From the NCBI RefSeq assembly GCF_002776575.1, contig NZ_CP022548.1:325001-389000 (forward strand): a DNA stretch of 64,000 nucleotides, given 5' to 3'. The position numbers and the translations under genes were made by a program. The DNA is from Sphingorhabdus sp. YGSMI21 (lineage in GTDB: Bacteria > Pseudomonadota > Alphaproteobacteria > Sphingomonadales > Sphingomonadaceae). The notes beneath the pieces are model-generated. The model was given only the letters and a program-made list of their open reading frames with translations. It ran no database searches and was not told the DNA's origin. Positions 48,667 to 58,402 of the stretch are shown here, piece by piece. Position 1 is the stretch's first letter, and each line of letters starts with the position of its first letter.

Positions 48667-49491
48667 GTGAAAATCTTTCGTGATCCGATCACGCATTTTG
48701 TCCTGATCGGACTGGCGCTGGTCGCCATCAACCACTTCTGGACCGTCTGGCAGGGCGAGCAGGGCCGGACAATCGTCGTGAGTGCGGCAGAAATCGACCG
48801 GCTGGAGAAAATCTGGGCGGGCACGGCGGGACGGCTGCCGACCGGCGAGGACCGGCAGCAGATCATCGACCAATATGTGCAGGAAGAGGTTCTGGTCCGC
48901 GAAGCAGGCCGACTGGGTCTGGGTGAAGGCGACACGATCATCCGGCGGCGGCTGGCGCAGAAAATGGACTTTCTGGTCGGCGATGAAGCCGCAGCGGACG
49001 ACCCCACGGATGCCGAGCTGGAACGCTGGTTCAACGACCATCGCGACCGTTTTGCCGCACCGGAAATGCGCAGCTTTACCCATGTCTATTTCAGTCCCGA
49101 AAAACACGGATCACGGATCGAATCGATAGCCGAAGCCGCGCGCGTCCGGCTGCTATCCGGGGCAGACTGGAAATCGCTCGGTGATCCGTTCATCCAGAAG
49201 CGCAGCTATGCCGCGGTGCCCGAGCGGGAAGTCGGGCGGTTGTTCGGACCGGAATTTGCTGCGGCCATATTCAAACTGAAGGCCGGGACATGGAGCGCGC
49301 CGGTCGGCTCCGCCTTCGGCCTGCATCTCGTCCGCATCGAGGCCATCGACAATGCCGCGCAGGCGCGTTTCGAACCGATCCGCGCCGAAGTTCTGGCCGC
49401 CTGGCAGGACGAGCAGCGCAGCGATGCGAAACGCGCCGCGCTGGGGAAGCTGATCGGCAAATATGAAGTGGTGGTCGAAAACGAGCCATGA
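48667..49491 (+). CDS. Membrane-anchored parvulin-type peptidyl-prolyl isomerase
   Basis: A 274-residue protein with one N-terminal anchor (DPITHFVLIGLALVAINHFW), a SurA-N-like helical region (EIDRLEKIWAG, QIIDQYVQEEVLVREA) and a PpiC domain at about 125-245 (FAAPEMRSFTHVYFS, WSAPVGSAFGLHLVRIEAID). Starts with GTG at 48667. It would help fold envelope proteins, perhaps the neighbouring lipoprotein or receptor. Its stop overlaps the next ATG by four bases, so it is coupled to the HupE/UreJ gene. Isomerase activity is inferred. Confidence 0.9.
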   Translation: MKIFRDPITHFVLIGLALVAINHFWTVWQGEQGRTIVVSAAEIDRLEKIWAGTAGRLPTGEDRQQIIDQYVQEEVLVREAGRLGLGEGDTIIRRRLAQKMDFLVGDEAAADDPTDAELERWFNDHRDRFAAPEMRSFTHVYFSPEKHGSRIESIAEAARVRLLSGADWKSLGDPFIQKRSYAAVPEREVGRLFGPEFAAAIFKLKAGTWSAPVGSAFGLHLVRIEAIDNAAQARFEPIRAEVLAAWQDEQRSDAKRAALGKLIGKYEVVVENEP

Positions 49492-50519
49492 CGCGCCCGC
49501 CCGTATCAGCCTCCTCGAAGTTGCAGAACCGGCTGAGCGGCGCTTGCTGGTTATGGCCTATTCTGCTTATCGCACTCTGCCTGTTATTGGCGGTCAGTCC
49601 GGCAGCGGCCCATGAAATCCGTCCGGCTGCGCTGGAGCTGACCGAACAGGCCGAAGGCACGGTCGCGGTGATCTGGAAACAGCCGGTCCTTTCGGGCCGC
49701 AAGCTGAGGATGCGGCCCGTCCTGCCCGCCCAATGCGCTCCGCCCGAGCAGACGCAGCAGGAATTTACCGGCACGGCGACTATCGAGAGCTGGCAGACGG
49801 CCTGCCGCCTTGACCGCGGCGAAGTCAGGATCGAGGGGCTTGAACAGACGCTGACCGATGTTTTTGTCCGCCTTAAATTTGCCGACGGGCGCGAGCAGAC
49901 GCGGGTCCTGCGTCCGGCCAGCACCGCTTTTTCGTTGGACGCACAGACCAGTGATTCCCCCGCCAGCGCCTATCTGCGGATCGGCGCGGAACATATGCTG
50001 TTCGGCTGGGATCATCTATTGTTCGTTCTCGGCCTGTTGCTGCTCACGCCGGTGCGCCGGATATTCTGGGTCGTCACCGCCTTTACCGCCGGCCACAGCC
50101 TGACCTTGGCCATCACCGCTCTCGGCCTGTTCCGTCTGCCGAGCGAACCGGTCGAGCTGCTGATTGCCCTCAGCATATTCTTTCTCGCGGTAGAGGTCGT
50201 GCGCAAACGGTCCGGCAAGACCAGCCTGACAATCCGCCAGCCCTGGATTGTCGCCGCCGCTTTCGGGCTGCTGCACGGACTGGGTTTTGCCGGCGCGCTG
50301 GCCGACATCGGCCTGCCCAAAGGCCAAGAGATATGGGCGTTGCTATTGTTCAATCTGGGCGTGGAAATCGGCCAGATCCTGTTCGTCGCGACCATATTGG
50401 CCGGTTACTGGCTGATCGGTCGCCTGCCGGTTGACCGACAAATATGGCTGACCCGCCCTGCTCTTTACCTGGTCGGTTCGCTCGGCGCTTATTATACGCT
50501 GACGCGGATATTGGTATGA
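49488..50519 (+). CDS. HupE/UreJ-family membrane protein
   Basis: A 343-residue protein: a signal-like segment (about 18-36, cleaved near AAAHE), an N-terminal periplasmic beta domain (40-150), then six to seven helices of the HupE/UreJ_2 domain. Histidine motifs fit the family: GAEHMLFGWDHLLFVLGLLL, FTAGHSLTLAIT and LLHGLGFAGALADIG, possible metal ligands. HupE and UreJ proteins move nickel or cobalt; this two-domain version has no proven substrate. Coupled to the PpiC gene by a four-base overlap. A perfect hairpin follows the stop. Confidence 0.9.
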   Translation: MTRPPVSASSKLQNRLSGACWLWPILLIALCLLLAVSPAAAHEIRPAALELTEQAEGTVAVIWKQPVLSGRKLRMRPVLPAQCAPPEQTQQEFTGTATIESWQTACRLDRGEVRIEGLEQTLTDVFVRLKFADGREQTRVLRPASTAFSLDAQTSDSPASAYLRIGAEHMLFGWDHLLFVLGLLLLTPVRRIFWVVTAFTAGHSLTLAITALGLFRLPSEPVELLIALSIFFLAVEVVRKRSGKTSLTIRQPWIVAAAFGLLHGLGFAGALADIGLPKGQEIWALLLFNLGVEIGQILFVATILAGYWLIGRLPVDRQIWLTRPALYLVGSLGAYYTLTRILV

Positions 50520-50520
50520 T

Positions 50521-50549
50521 GGGAGAGGCCGGACACGCCGGCCTCTCCC
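50521..50549. terminator. Bidirectional hairpin between convergent genes
   Basis: GGGAGAGGCCGG - ACACG - CCGGCCTCTCCC, a perfect 12-pair stem directly after the HupE/UreJ stop and 35 bases from the stop of the convergent receptor gene. There is no T-run on either side, so termination strength is uncertain. Confidence 0.65.
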
Positions 50550-50583
50550 ATCAATATGGAAACACCGCAGGATGGAAGCAGTC

Positions 50584-53127
50584 CTAGAATTTGCTGCGCA
50601 AGGTCAGTCCGTAGCTGCGCGGCTCCTGAACGAAGACCGATTGCGAACCGGAGCGCAGGATTGTCGCAAAGGTGACGCCACGGGTCACTTCATTGGTCAG
50701 ATTGGTCACAAAGGCCTCAATCCCCCAGGACTCGTCCTGACTACCGATACCCGCGCGCAGATTGATCTTGATATTGCTGTCCTGCACGACAAACGGAAGC
50801 GGCTTCTCCGCGGCCAGATCTGTGGTGTCGATCGCCTGGGTCGACGTGCGGCGATCACCCTCGAACCGGACCTGCGCGTTCAGGAAATATTCGAGATTTG
50901 CGCCGATGTCATTGCCATAGGTGGCACCCGCAATACCGACATAGTCCGGAGCGTTGGTGAGCGAATTGCCGCAAAGAGCCAGCACATTGACCGTGGTCTG
51001 GGTGCCGGCACAATCATCCGGATAACGGGCATCGGTGAAGGTCAGCGCGGCGTTGACCGTGAAATGATCGCTCGGCCGAAGCATCGTTTCGATCTCGACG
51101 CCCTGAGAAACGGCCTTGGGAACATTGAAGGGGCGAAATTGCGTGCCGGTATATTCGAGAATCTGGAAGTTGGTAAATTCCTCCCGGAAAGCCGCCAGAT
51201 TCAAGGTCACGCCATTGTCGAGGAATTTTGCTTTCAGACCAATTTCATAGGAATCGACCTCTTCCGACTGAAAGCGCGGATCGGCACCCCCGGCTGTCGC
51301 GGTCGAATCGAGATTTATGCCCCCCGATTTATAGCCGTGGGTAAAGCTGGCATAGATATTGACCGGATCAGCGAAGGCATAAGACAATTTTCCGGTATAG
51401 ATCAGCTCGCTGTCACTGAACTTGCTGCTGAACGTGCGCGGTGTCGGCAAAACGGCAGCGAAAGGCGCATCGGCCGGAGCGGTCAGGGCAAAGCAACCGA
51501 AGGCAAATAACGCATTTTGTAGCGAAGCCGGCAGGCCGCTCAATGGTCCGCCAGGGGAAAGCTGCCCCACCACCGCCGGACAGACCGAATTATCGGTGCC
51601 GCCACTGGCAAAGCTCCCTCCCTTGCTTTCGTCCGAATAGCGAAGACCGATGGTCAGCTTTAGCCCGTCGGCCACTTCCAGAACATTATGCGTGAAGATC
51701 GACCAGCTTTCGCTATTTTGCGCATAAAGATTGGTATTGGTGATGGCTGCCGGATCGAAGCCGGTGATATTCTGCAAGGGCGTGGCGCCGAAGAATATCG
51801 GGCTTAGCGGGTTGAGCGTAGCGCCGCCGGTCGCGCCGGCGAGCGTGGCTCCGACCACCTGATCATAATTGTCCCCCAGAGCCAGGGACAGCTCCTGCGT
51901 AATGTCTTCACGGGAGTAATAGCCACCAACCAGCCAGTTCAGCGCACCGCCGAACAGATCGCCCTGGACCCGCAATTCGTGGGTCATGGTGTCAATCGCC
52001 GTGCGGTTACCGGTCACGTTGAACAGATCGAGATCCGAGAAATCATTATCATAGGCCTCGGTCGCATCATATTCGCGATAGGAACCGATATAGGTCAGAT
52101 TGGCGCTGTCGCCGAACGGCACTTCGACTTCTCCGGTAATGCCCCACTGGTCGAACCGCGTTTCGGGTGCGAAACTGGCGGTGGCAATCAGATTGTCGGC
52201 CGCGATTTCCGCCGTGGTCGTGTCGAACGGATCGAGCGCGACGTCCGGGCCGGCCATGCCGCCCCGGGGTCCCAGCCCGACAGCCGCGAACAGGCCGGCG
52301 GTTTCGAGCGGTGACTGCAACACTTCAATCGCGGCGCAGCAACCCGCCGTGCTCTTCGAATGGTCGGCGATCAGCCTTCCCGTGATGCCGCCATCGGTTT
52401 CAAAGCCGAGCTGACCGCGAACAAGATATTGGTCTGTGCCGTTCGAATCGCCGATCTTGGTACCGCTGCCGTCGACCACGGTCACATAGCCGTCGCGTTC
52501 GCGATAGGCACCGGTGACACGGAGCGCCAGCTGGCCCTCGACGATCGGCACGTTCACCGCTCCTTGCACGCCCATCAGGTCGCGATTGCCATAGGTCGCG
52601 TTGGCAAAGCCGCCGAACGCGTCGAGGTCCGGCCGTGTGTTGATGATGCTCAGGGCACCGGCAGACGTATTCCGTCCAAACAGCGTCCCTTGCGGACCGC
52701 GCAGGATTTCAACCCGTTCGACATCGACAAGTTCGGAAAGCGCGACACCGGGACGCGACTGATAGGCGCCGTCGATGAAAATGCCGACGGCCGATTCAAA
52801 TCCGATATTGTTGGAGGTCGTGCCGACCCCGCGGATCCGCAGCACCACCGAACCCGAGGCCAGCTGGGCATTGGATACCGAGTAGCTGGACGATATATTG
52901 GTTATCTGACCGATATTGGCGACGCCCTGGCGATCAAGTTCGACCGGGCCGACCGCGGTAACCGCCAGGGGGATATTCTGGACATCTTGCGAGCGGCGGG
53001 TTGCCGTGACGATGATTACATTGTCGTCGAAAGTTTCGGCTTCCTGCACATTGTCCTGGGCGATCGCCGGAGTCGTCAGGGCGGTTGCGCAAAGCGCGGC
53101 CGCGAGCAATTTATTGACTTCGTTCAC
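50584..53127 (-). CDS. TonB-dependent receptor, intact paralogue
   Basis: An 847-residue outer-membrane receptor: signal peptide 1-23 (ending TPAIAQD), TonB-box-like NVIIVTATRR, a plug domain (about 45-155, GVGTTSNNIGFESAVGIFID, EILRGPQGTLFGRNTSAGAL), and a 22-strand barrel ending in GLTLRSKF. It is paralogous over its full length to the interrupted receptor at 43114-46521. Because the DUF3604-PpiC-HupE genes run toward it, it may work with them; substrate unknown (siderophore, metal or oligomer). Conserved plug pattern is that of the large sphingomonad receptor group. A divergent 349-base gap separates it from gpmA. Confidence 0.95.
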   Translation of the reverse strand: MNEVNKLLAAALCATALTTPAIAQDNVQEAETFDDNVIIVTATRRSQDVQNIPLAVTAVGPVELDRQGVANIGQITNISSSYSVSNAQLASGSVVLRIRGVGTTSNNIGFESAVGIFIDGAYQSRPGVALSELVDVERVEILRGPQGTLFGRNTSAGALSIINTRPDLDAFGGFANATYGNRDLMGVQGAVNVPIVEGQLALRVTGAYRERDGYVTVVDGSGTKIGDSNGTDQYLVRGQLGFETDGGITGRLIADHSKSTAGCCAAIEVLQSPLETAGLFAAVGLGPRGGMAGPDVALDPFDTTTAEIAADNLIATASFAPETRFDQWGITGEVEVPFGDSANLTYIGSYREYDATEAYDNDFSDLDLFNVTGNRTAIDTMTHELRVQGDLFGGALNWLVGGYYSREDITQELSLALGDNYDQVVGATLAGATGGATLNPLSPIFFGATPLQNITGFDPAAITNTNLYAQNSESWSIFTHNVLEVADGLKLTIGLRYSDESKGGSFASGGTDNSVCPAVVGQLSPGGPLSGLPASLQNALFAFGCFALTAPADAPFAAVLPTPRTFSSKFSDSELIYTGKLSYAFADPVNIYASFTHGYKSGGINLDSTATAGGADPRFQSEEVDSYEIGLKAKFLDNGVTLNLAAFREEFTNFQILEYTGTQFRPFNVPKAVSQGVEIETMLRPSDHFTVNAALTFTDARYPDDCAGTQTTVNVLALCGNSLTNAPDYVGIAGATYGNDIGANLEYFLNAQVRFEGDRRTSTQAIDTTDLAAEKPLPFVVQDSNIKINLRAGIGSQDESWGIEAFVTNLTNEVTRGVTFATILRSGSQSVFVQEPRSYGLTLRSKF

Positions 53128-53476
53128 TAATATTCTCCAGTTTGAAGCACTGTCGTTTATGTTTGATGGCGCAGAGAGGGGGATGGATTCCCCCCTTAGG
53201 GCGATTTCCTTGCCGAACCTTTACCATGGACAATCAATCGAACTCCGGCACGGGACCAACCGCGAGCCGCGGCGACGGAATATGCCGGTCGCCCTGGCCC
53301 TGCACAGAAGGTTCGCGCTGTTGCCGTTCGATGCCGGACAACCAAAGGATGGGGGACAATGGCGCAGCTGTCGCCCGCACGGGCCGGCGGGCATGAGATT
53401 TTCAACCTGAAATCGCTCTTGGCGACCTCCCCCATCACCGCTAGAGGAAGGGGAAACATAAATTTAAGGACCATCA
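53128..53476. other. Divergent intergenic region, receptor gene / gpmA
   Basis: These 349 bases contain the promoters of the intact receptor and of gpmA. The receptor ribosome site (GGAGAA on the minus strand near 53133) is visible. No gene, repeat family or terminator was recognised in the rest. Confidence 0.4.
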
Positions 53477-54163
<687 letters not shown>

Positions 54164-54188
54164 GCTGGCGGGGCGATAGCCCCGGTCC

Positions 54189-54761
54189 CTATTCCGGCTT
54201 GTCCTTGGCGCGGTACATAGCGGCGTCGGCGCGGGACATCAGGCCGTCCGTCGTATCCTTGGGGCCGATGAAACAATAGCCGATGGAGGCGGACAGCGGC
54301 AGTTTTCTGCCTTCATGGCTGATATTCTCCTTGGCCAGTTGCTGGAGGAGAAAGTCTATCTTGTCCGCCACCTGGTCGCCGTTCAGATTGTCGAGCAGCA
54401 GGCCGAATTCATCACCGCCGATCCGGGCAACCACATCTGTCGTCCGGGTATGGGTTTTCAATATTTCGGCCAGCCGCACCAGCAGGGCGTCTCCGGCAGC
54501 ATGGCCATGTTCGTCGTTGATCGCCTTCAATTTGTCGACGTCGAGGAACAGCACCGCACAATTGTCGCCATATCGCCGACATCGCGCGACGCGATCCTCA
54601 AGGCTTTCAACAAAAAGGCGGCGGTTTGAAAGTCCGGTAAGCACATCATTATAGGCGTGCAGCTTCATTTCAGCGAGATCCTCTTTCAGTGCAACTATTT
54701 CCTGCTCCAATATAACGCAGTTGGCGCAATGTTGATCATTGCTTGCTCTTTGCTGTCGCAT
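54189..54761 (-). CDS. Short GGDEF-domain diguanylate cyclase
   Basis: A 190-residue protein that is only a GGDEF domain behind a short coiled-coil start (HCANCVILEQEIVALKEDLA, with a CxxC pair). The active site is intact: RIGGDEFGLLL at 113-123. The product-inhibition site RxxD is also present (Arg106-Thr-Thr-Asp109, five residues before GGDEF). It should make cyclic di-GMP in the cytoplasm; the signal input could be the N-terminal Cys pair or a partner. ATG at 54761 chosen; the ribosome site is weak. An AT-rich stretch (54790-54806) lies upstream in the gap toward purE. Confidence 0.9.
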   Translation of the reverse strand: MRQQRASNDQHCANCVILEQEIVALKEDLAEMKLHAYNDVLTGLSNRRLFVESLEDRVARCRRYGDNCAVLFLDVDKLKAINDEHGHAAGDALLVRLAEILKTHTRTTDVVARIGGDEFGLLLDNLNGDQVADKIDFLLQQLAKENISHEGRKLPLSASIGYCFIGPKDTTDGLMSRADAAMYRAKDKPE

Positions 54762-55006
54762 TTTATTTGTGATTCCCAGGCCCTGTGCGCATATATATTT
54801 ATATATATTTGAAAGCACAACAGGATTATTCCCTTTCACTGTGCCAGAGAAGCGGCGGTGGCGGCAAGCGATTATCGTCCGGAAATATCCCATTGGCCGG
54901 GGCTGGACTTGTCACCACGAAAATTCAAAACCCCCATATGTGTCATTGCGTCCGCACCATTTCATGACTAAACCGCATTGCTTCCGTAGCATTGTCAGGG
55001 ACGAAA

Positions 55007-55495
55007 ATGGCCGAAGCATCTCCTCCTGTTGGTATTATCATGGGCAGCCAGTCCGACTGGGCAACGATGAAGCTCGGCAGCGACATATTGGATCAGTTGC
55101 AGGTGCCGCACGAACAGAAGATCGTGTCCGCGCACCGCACCCCTGGCCGGCTCTATGACTATGCGACATCAGCGGCCGAACGCGGGTTACAGGTGATCAT
55201 CGCCGGTGCCGGTGGCGCCGCCCATTTGCCCGGCATGGTGGCCTCGATGACCCGGGTACCGGTGCTCGGCGTGCCTATCCAGTCGAAGGCGCTGAGCGGC
55301 ATGGACAGCCTGCTCTCGATCGCGCAAATGCCCGCGGGAATCCCGGTCGGCACATTGGCGATCGGCGACGCGGGCGCAAAAAATGCCGCGCTGCTGGCAG
55401 CCGCAATTCTGGCCAATAGTGACCCGGCGCTGGCCGAAAGGCTGGAGGCTTGGCGCGCGGCCCAGACCGAAGCCGTCGCCGATGAGCCGGAATAA
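55007..55495 (+). CDS. purE: N5-CAIR mutase
   Basis: A 162-residue class I PurE of de novo purine synthesis, moving the carboxyl group from N5-CAIR to CAIR. Motifs: [28 protein letters not shown] and [22 protein letters not shown] at 55007 follows AGGGACG; an in-frame TTG at 54992 is less likely. It is nine bases upstream of purK, the normal order of the two-step CAIR route. Confidence 0.97.
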   Translation: MAEASPPVGIIMGSQSDWATMKLGSDILDQLQVPHEQKIVSAHRTPGRLYDYATSAAERGLQVIIAGAGGAAHLPGMVASMTRVPVLGVPIQSKALSGMDSLLSIAQMPAGIPVGTLAIGDAGAKNAALLAAAILANSDPALAERLEAWRAAQTEAVADEPE

Positions 55496-55504
55496 GCAGA
55501 CGCC

Positions 55505-56575
55505 ATGAAGACACTTGCTCCCGGATCCACCATCGGCATTTTGGGCGGCGGCCAGCTCGGCCGGATGCTGGGCGTCGCAGCAGCACAGCTCGGCTATCGC
55601 TGTCACATCTATGCGCCGAACAGCAACAGCGTGGCGGCAGAAGTCTCGGCCGAATTCACTTGCGCGGAAGATGACGACATTGCCTCGCTGACGCATTTTG
55701 CCGAGGCCTGCGACGTCATCACCTTCGAGTTCGAGAACGTACCCGTCGATCCGCTGCACCAGATCGAAGCCTGCGCGCCGCTCCATCCGCCGATTGCCGC
55801 GCTGGATATCGCGCAGAACCGGGTTGCGGAGAAGAATTTCGCCCGCGAGCATGGCGGCACCACGGCGCCATTTGCCGAAGTGACCGACCGGGCCGGGCTG
55901 AACAAGGCGATCGCCGAAATTGGCGCGCCCGCGATCCTCAAGACCATTCGGATGGGCTATGACGGCAAGGGCCAGTCGCGCATCCGTCCGGGTGACGATC
56001 TCGACCAGCATTGGGACGCCGTCGCCCAGCAACCTTGCGTCGCCGAAGGCTTTGTCACCTTCGACCATGAATTTTCGGTGATATTGGTGCGCGCCCGGAA
56101 TGGCGAGATCCGCTTCTGGGATACGCCGCACAATATCCATGTCGACGGCATATTGTCGGTTTCCAGCGCGCCCGCTCCAACAGAGATATTGGAACAGCAG
56201 GACGGTGCCCGCGCGCTTGCTGCAAAAATGGCCGAGGCCATGGATTATGTCGGCGTGCTGACCTGCGAATTTTTCGCCACCAGCGACGGCCCCGTCTTCA
56301 ATGAAATGGCGCCGCGCGTCCACAACAGCGGCCATTGGACGATCGAGGGTGCGGTCACCAGCCAGTTCGAAAATCACATCCGGGCGATTTGCGGACTGCC
56401 GCTGGGCGACACCGGACTGGCGGCGGCAAAGGTCGAGATGCACAATCTGATCGGCGCGCAGGCCGACGACTGGCAGGACCTGCTATCCGACGGCGCCAAC
56501 CACCTTCATCTCTACGGCAAGGGCGAGAGCCGGCCGGGTCGCAAAATGGGTCATGTCACCAAATTATATTTCTAA
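55505..56575 (+). CDS. purK: N5-CAIR synthetase
   Basis: A 356-residue ATP-grasp enzyme converting AIR, bicarbonate and ATP to N5-CAIR, the substrate of PurE. Seen: GGGQLGRMLGVAAAQLGYRC, the ATP-binding strand DVITFEFENVP, KTIRMGYDGKGQSRI (grasp loop) and EMAPRVHNSGHWTIEG. Complete length. Cotranscribed with purE. Confidence 0.97.
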   Translation: MKTLAPGSTIGILGGGQLGRMLGVAAAQLGYRCHIYAPNSNSVAAEVSAEFTCAEDDDIASLTHFAEACDVITFEFENVPVDPLHQIEACAPLHPPIAALDIAQNRVAEKNFAREHGGTTAPFAEVTDRAGLNKAIAEIGAPAILKTIRMGYDGKGQSRIRPGDDLDQHWDAVAQQPCVAEGFVTFDHEFSVILVRARNGEIRFWDTPHNIHVDGILSVSSAPAPTEILEQQDGARALAAKMAEAMDYVGVLTCEFFATSDGPVFNEMAPRVHNSGHWTIEGAVTSQFENHIRAICGLPLGDTGLAAAKVEMHNLIGAQADDWQDLLSDGANHLHLYGKGESRPGRKMGHVTKLYF

Positions 56576-56610
56576 TTTGCAGTCCGCCGGAACTGCGCTA
56601 GGCGTCGCCC

Positions 56611-57105
56611 ATGAACCATCCTGAAATCATTCTCTTTCTAGCCCGCGCCGACAATGGCGTGATCGGCGACGGCGACACCATCCCCTGGCGCCTGCCCGAA
56701 GATCAGAGACGGTTCAAGCAGATGACCATGGGCAAGCCGATGATCATGGGCCGCAAGACGTTTGACAGCCTGCCAGGGATGTTGCCCGGACGCCGCCATA
56801 TCGTGCTGACCCGCGACAAGAGCTGGGACGGCGACGGCGCGGAGATTGCCGGCAGCATCGAGCAGGCTCTGAAAATGGCAAACGCGCCCCATATCGCGGT
56901 GATCGGCGGTGCGGAGATTTACGCGGCCTTTCTCGACAAGGCCGACCGGATCGAACTGACCGAGGTGCATGCCAGGCCAAAGGGCGATACCAAGATGCCG
57001 GCCTTCGACAAAGCCCGGTGGGAAGAAATTGCGCGCGAAGATCACGAGGCGAAAAATGACAAGCCGGCCTTCAGCTTCGTCACGCTGAAAAGGAAAATTG
57101 GGTGA
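56611..57105 (+). CDS. folA: Dihydrofolate reductase
   Basis: A 164-residue chromosomal-type enzyme that reduces dihydrofolate with NADPH. Signature: ADNGVIGDGDTIPWRLPEDQ with the active-site Asp-like residue in the PWRLPED helix, then MGKPMIMGRKTFDSLPG and IAVIGGAEIYAAFLD. It overlaps the next gene (M19 dipeptidase) by four bases (GTGA). No thyA is beside it. Confidence 0.96.
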   Translation: MNHPEIILFLARADNGVIGDGDTIPWRLPEDQRRFKQMTMGKPMIMGRKTFDSLPGMLPGRRHIVLTRDKSWDGDGAEIAGSIEQALKMANAPHIAVIGGAEIYAAFLDKADRIELTEVHARPKGDTKMPAFDKARWEEIAREDHEAKNDKPAFSFVTLKRKIG

Positions 57106-58337
57106 AGAAATTCCTGCTGGCGCTGTTGGGGCTTGTCGGAATTTTACTCGCCGCCTTTCTGATTTTCGCGCCGGCCGAGTTCGAGAAGCAGACCAATATG
57201 GTCGATGGCAAGCCGCTACCGGAGATCCGCCCCGAGGCGCAGAAATTGCACGACAGCCTGATGATCGTCGACCTGCACGGCGACACCTTGCTGTGGAAGC
57301 GCAAGATTACCGACAGCGTCGATCGTGGCCATATCGATCTCGACCGGCTGCAGGCGGGCAATATCGGGCTGCAGATTTTCTCCAGCGTGACCAAGACGCC
57401 GAAGGGGCAGAATTACGACAGCAACAGCGGCGATACGGATAATATCACCCTGCTGGCGATCACCCAGATGCAGCCGGTGCGGACCTGGTTCTCGCTGCTG
57501 GAGCGGCAACTCTATCATGCGCAGAAGCTGGACCGCGCGGTCGCCGTGTCGGAGGGCGCGATGTTGCCGATCGGCCAGCCCGGCCATCTTGACACGCTCG
57601 CGGCTGCGCGGAATCAATTAGACGGCCCGATTGGTGTATTATTCTCCGCCGAAGGCCTGCAGACGCTGGAGGGCGAGCGGGCCAATCTGAAAAAGCTCTA
57701 TGCCGCGGGCATGCGCATGGCGGGGCTGGTGCATTTTTTCGACAATGAGCTGGCCGGATCGATGCACGGTATCAAAAAGGGCGGGCTTACCGATTTTGGC
57801 CGGACTATTGTCCGCGACATGGAAGACTTGGGGATGATCGTCGATATCGCCCATTCGAGCCACGCCACGGTCGCCGAAATCCTGAAAATGGCCAGACGTC
57901 CGGTGGTCTCCAGCCATGGCGGTGTGCAGGCGGTGTGCGGGGTCAATCGCAATCTGACCGATGAAGAGATTAAGGGTGTCGCCGCAACCGGCGGGGTCAT
58001 TGGTCTGGGCTATTGGGACGGCGCCATGTGCAACACCAATCCGGCAACCGTGGCAAAGGCAGCGAAGCATGTACGCGATCTGGTCGGCATCGAGCATGTT
58101 GCGCTGGGCAGCGATTTTGACGGCGCGGTAACCACGCGCTTTGACACCAGCGGCGTTGTGCAGATCACCCAGGCGTTGATGGACGCCGGCTTCAGCGAGG
58201 CGGAAATCCGCGCAGTGATGGGGCTGAATGCGCTGCGGGTAATCCGGCAGGGGCTTGTACCTTTGTCTCAGGCCGTCACCCCGACAAAGGCTGGGGGTCA
58301 ATCCGATAGCGATGCTCGCACTTCGGATGCGGGTTAG
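57102..58337 (+). CDS. Membrane dipeptidase (peptidase M19) with repeat-derived tail
   Basis: A 411-residue renal-dipeptidase homologue. An N-terminal hydrophobic segment (about 4-24) anchors or exports it. The binuclear zinc site is recognisable: IVDLHGDTLLW (His-x-Asp), the bridging Glu region FSAEGLQTLEG, VDIAHSSHATVAEI and EHVALGSDFDGAVTT. It starts with GTG at 57102, overlapping folA by four bases. The last 19 residues (from VTPTKAGGQ) are encoded by a palindromic repeat that also supplies the stop, so the original C-terminus has been replaced. Activity should be unaffected because the catalytic residues lie upstream. Confidence 0.92.
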   Translation: MKKFLLALLGLVGILLAAFLIFAPAEFEKQTNMVDGKPLPEIRPEAQKLHDSLMIVDLHGDTLLWKRKITDSVDRGHIDLDRLQAGNIGLQIFSSVTKTPKGQNYDSNSGDTDNITLLAITQMQPVRTWFSLLERQLYHAQKLDRAVAVSEGAMLPIGQPGHLDTLAAARNQLDGPIGVLFSAEGLQTLEGERANLKKLYAAGMRMAGLVHFFDNELAGSMHGIKKGGLTDFGRTIVRDMEDLGMIVDIAHSSHATVAEILKMARRPVVSSHGGVQAVCGVNRNLTDEEIKGVAATGGVIGLGYWDGAMCNTNPATVAKAAKHVRDLVGIEHVALGSDFDGAVTTRFDTSGVVQITQALMDAGFSEAEIRAVMGLNALRVIRQGLVPLSQAVTPTKAGGQSDSDARTSDAG

Positions 58338-58362
58338 ATGCCAGCCTGCGCTGGCATGACGA
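58273..58362. repeat. Palindromic family B element overlapping the dipeptidase 3' end
   Basis: Left arm GTCACCCCGACAAAGGCTGG and right arm CCAGCCTGCGCTGGCATGAC form the same arrangement as the 15423 and 15625 elements, with more divergence. The dipeptidase frame runs into the element and stops inside it at 58335-58337. Confidence 0.72.
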
Positions 58363-58402
58363 GTTTGTTGAAACATGCGAAGAAACCCGCAATAGCGATT
58401 CG

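Noticed and set aside
47113..49107. 664-codon frame antisense to the DUF3604 and PpiC genes
   Set aside because: Crosses two well-supported genes on the other strand, with no recognisable domain.
50521..50549. Strong hairpin as attachment site or regulatory RNA
   Set aside because: It lies exactly between convergent stops, where a bidirectional terminator is the simplest reading.
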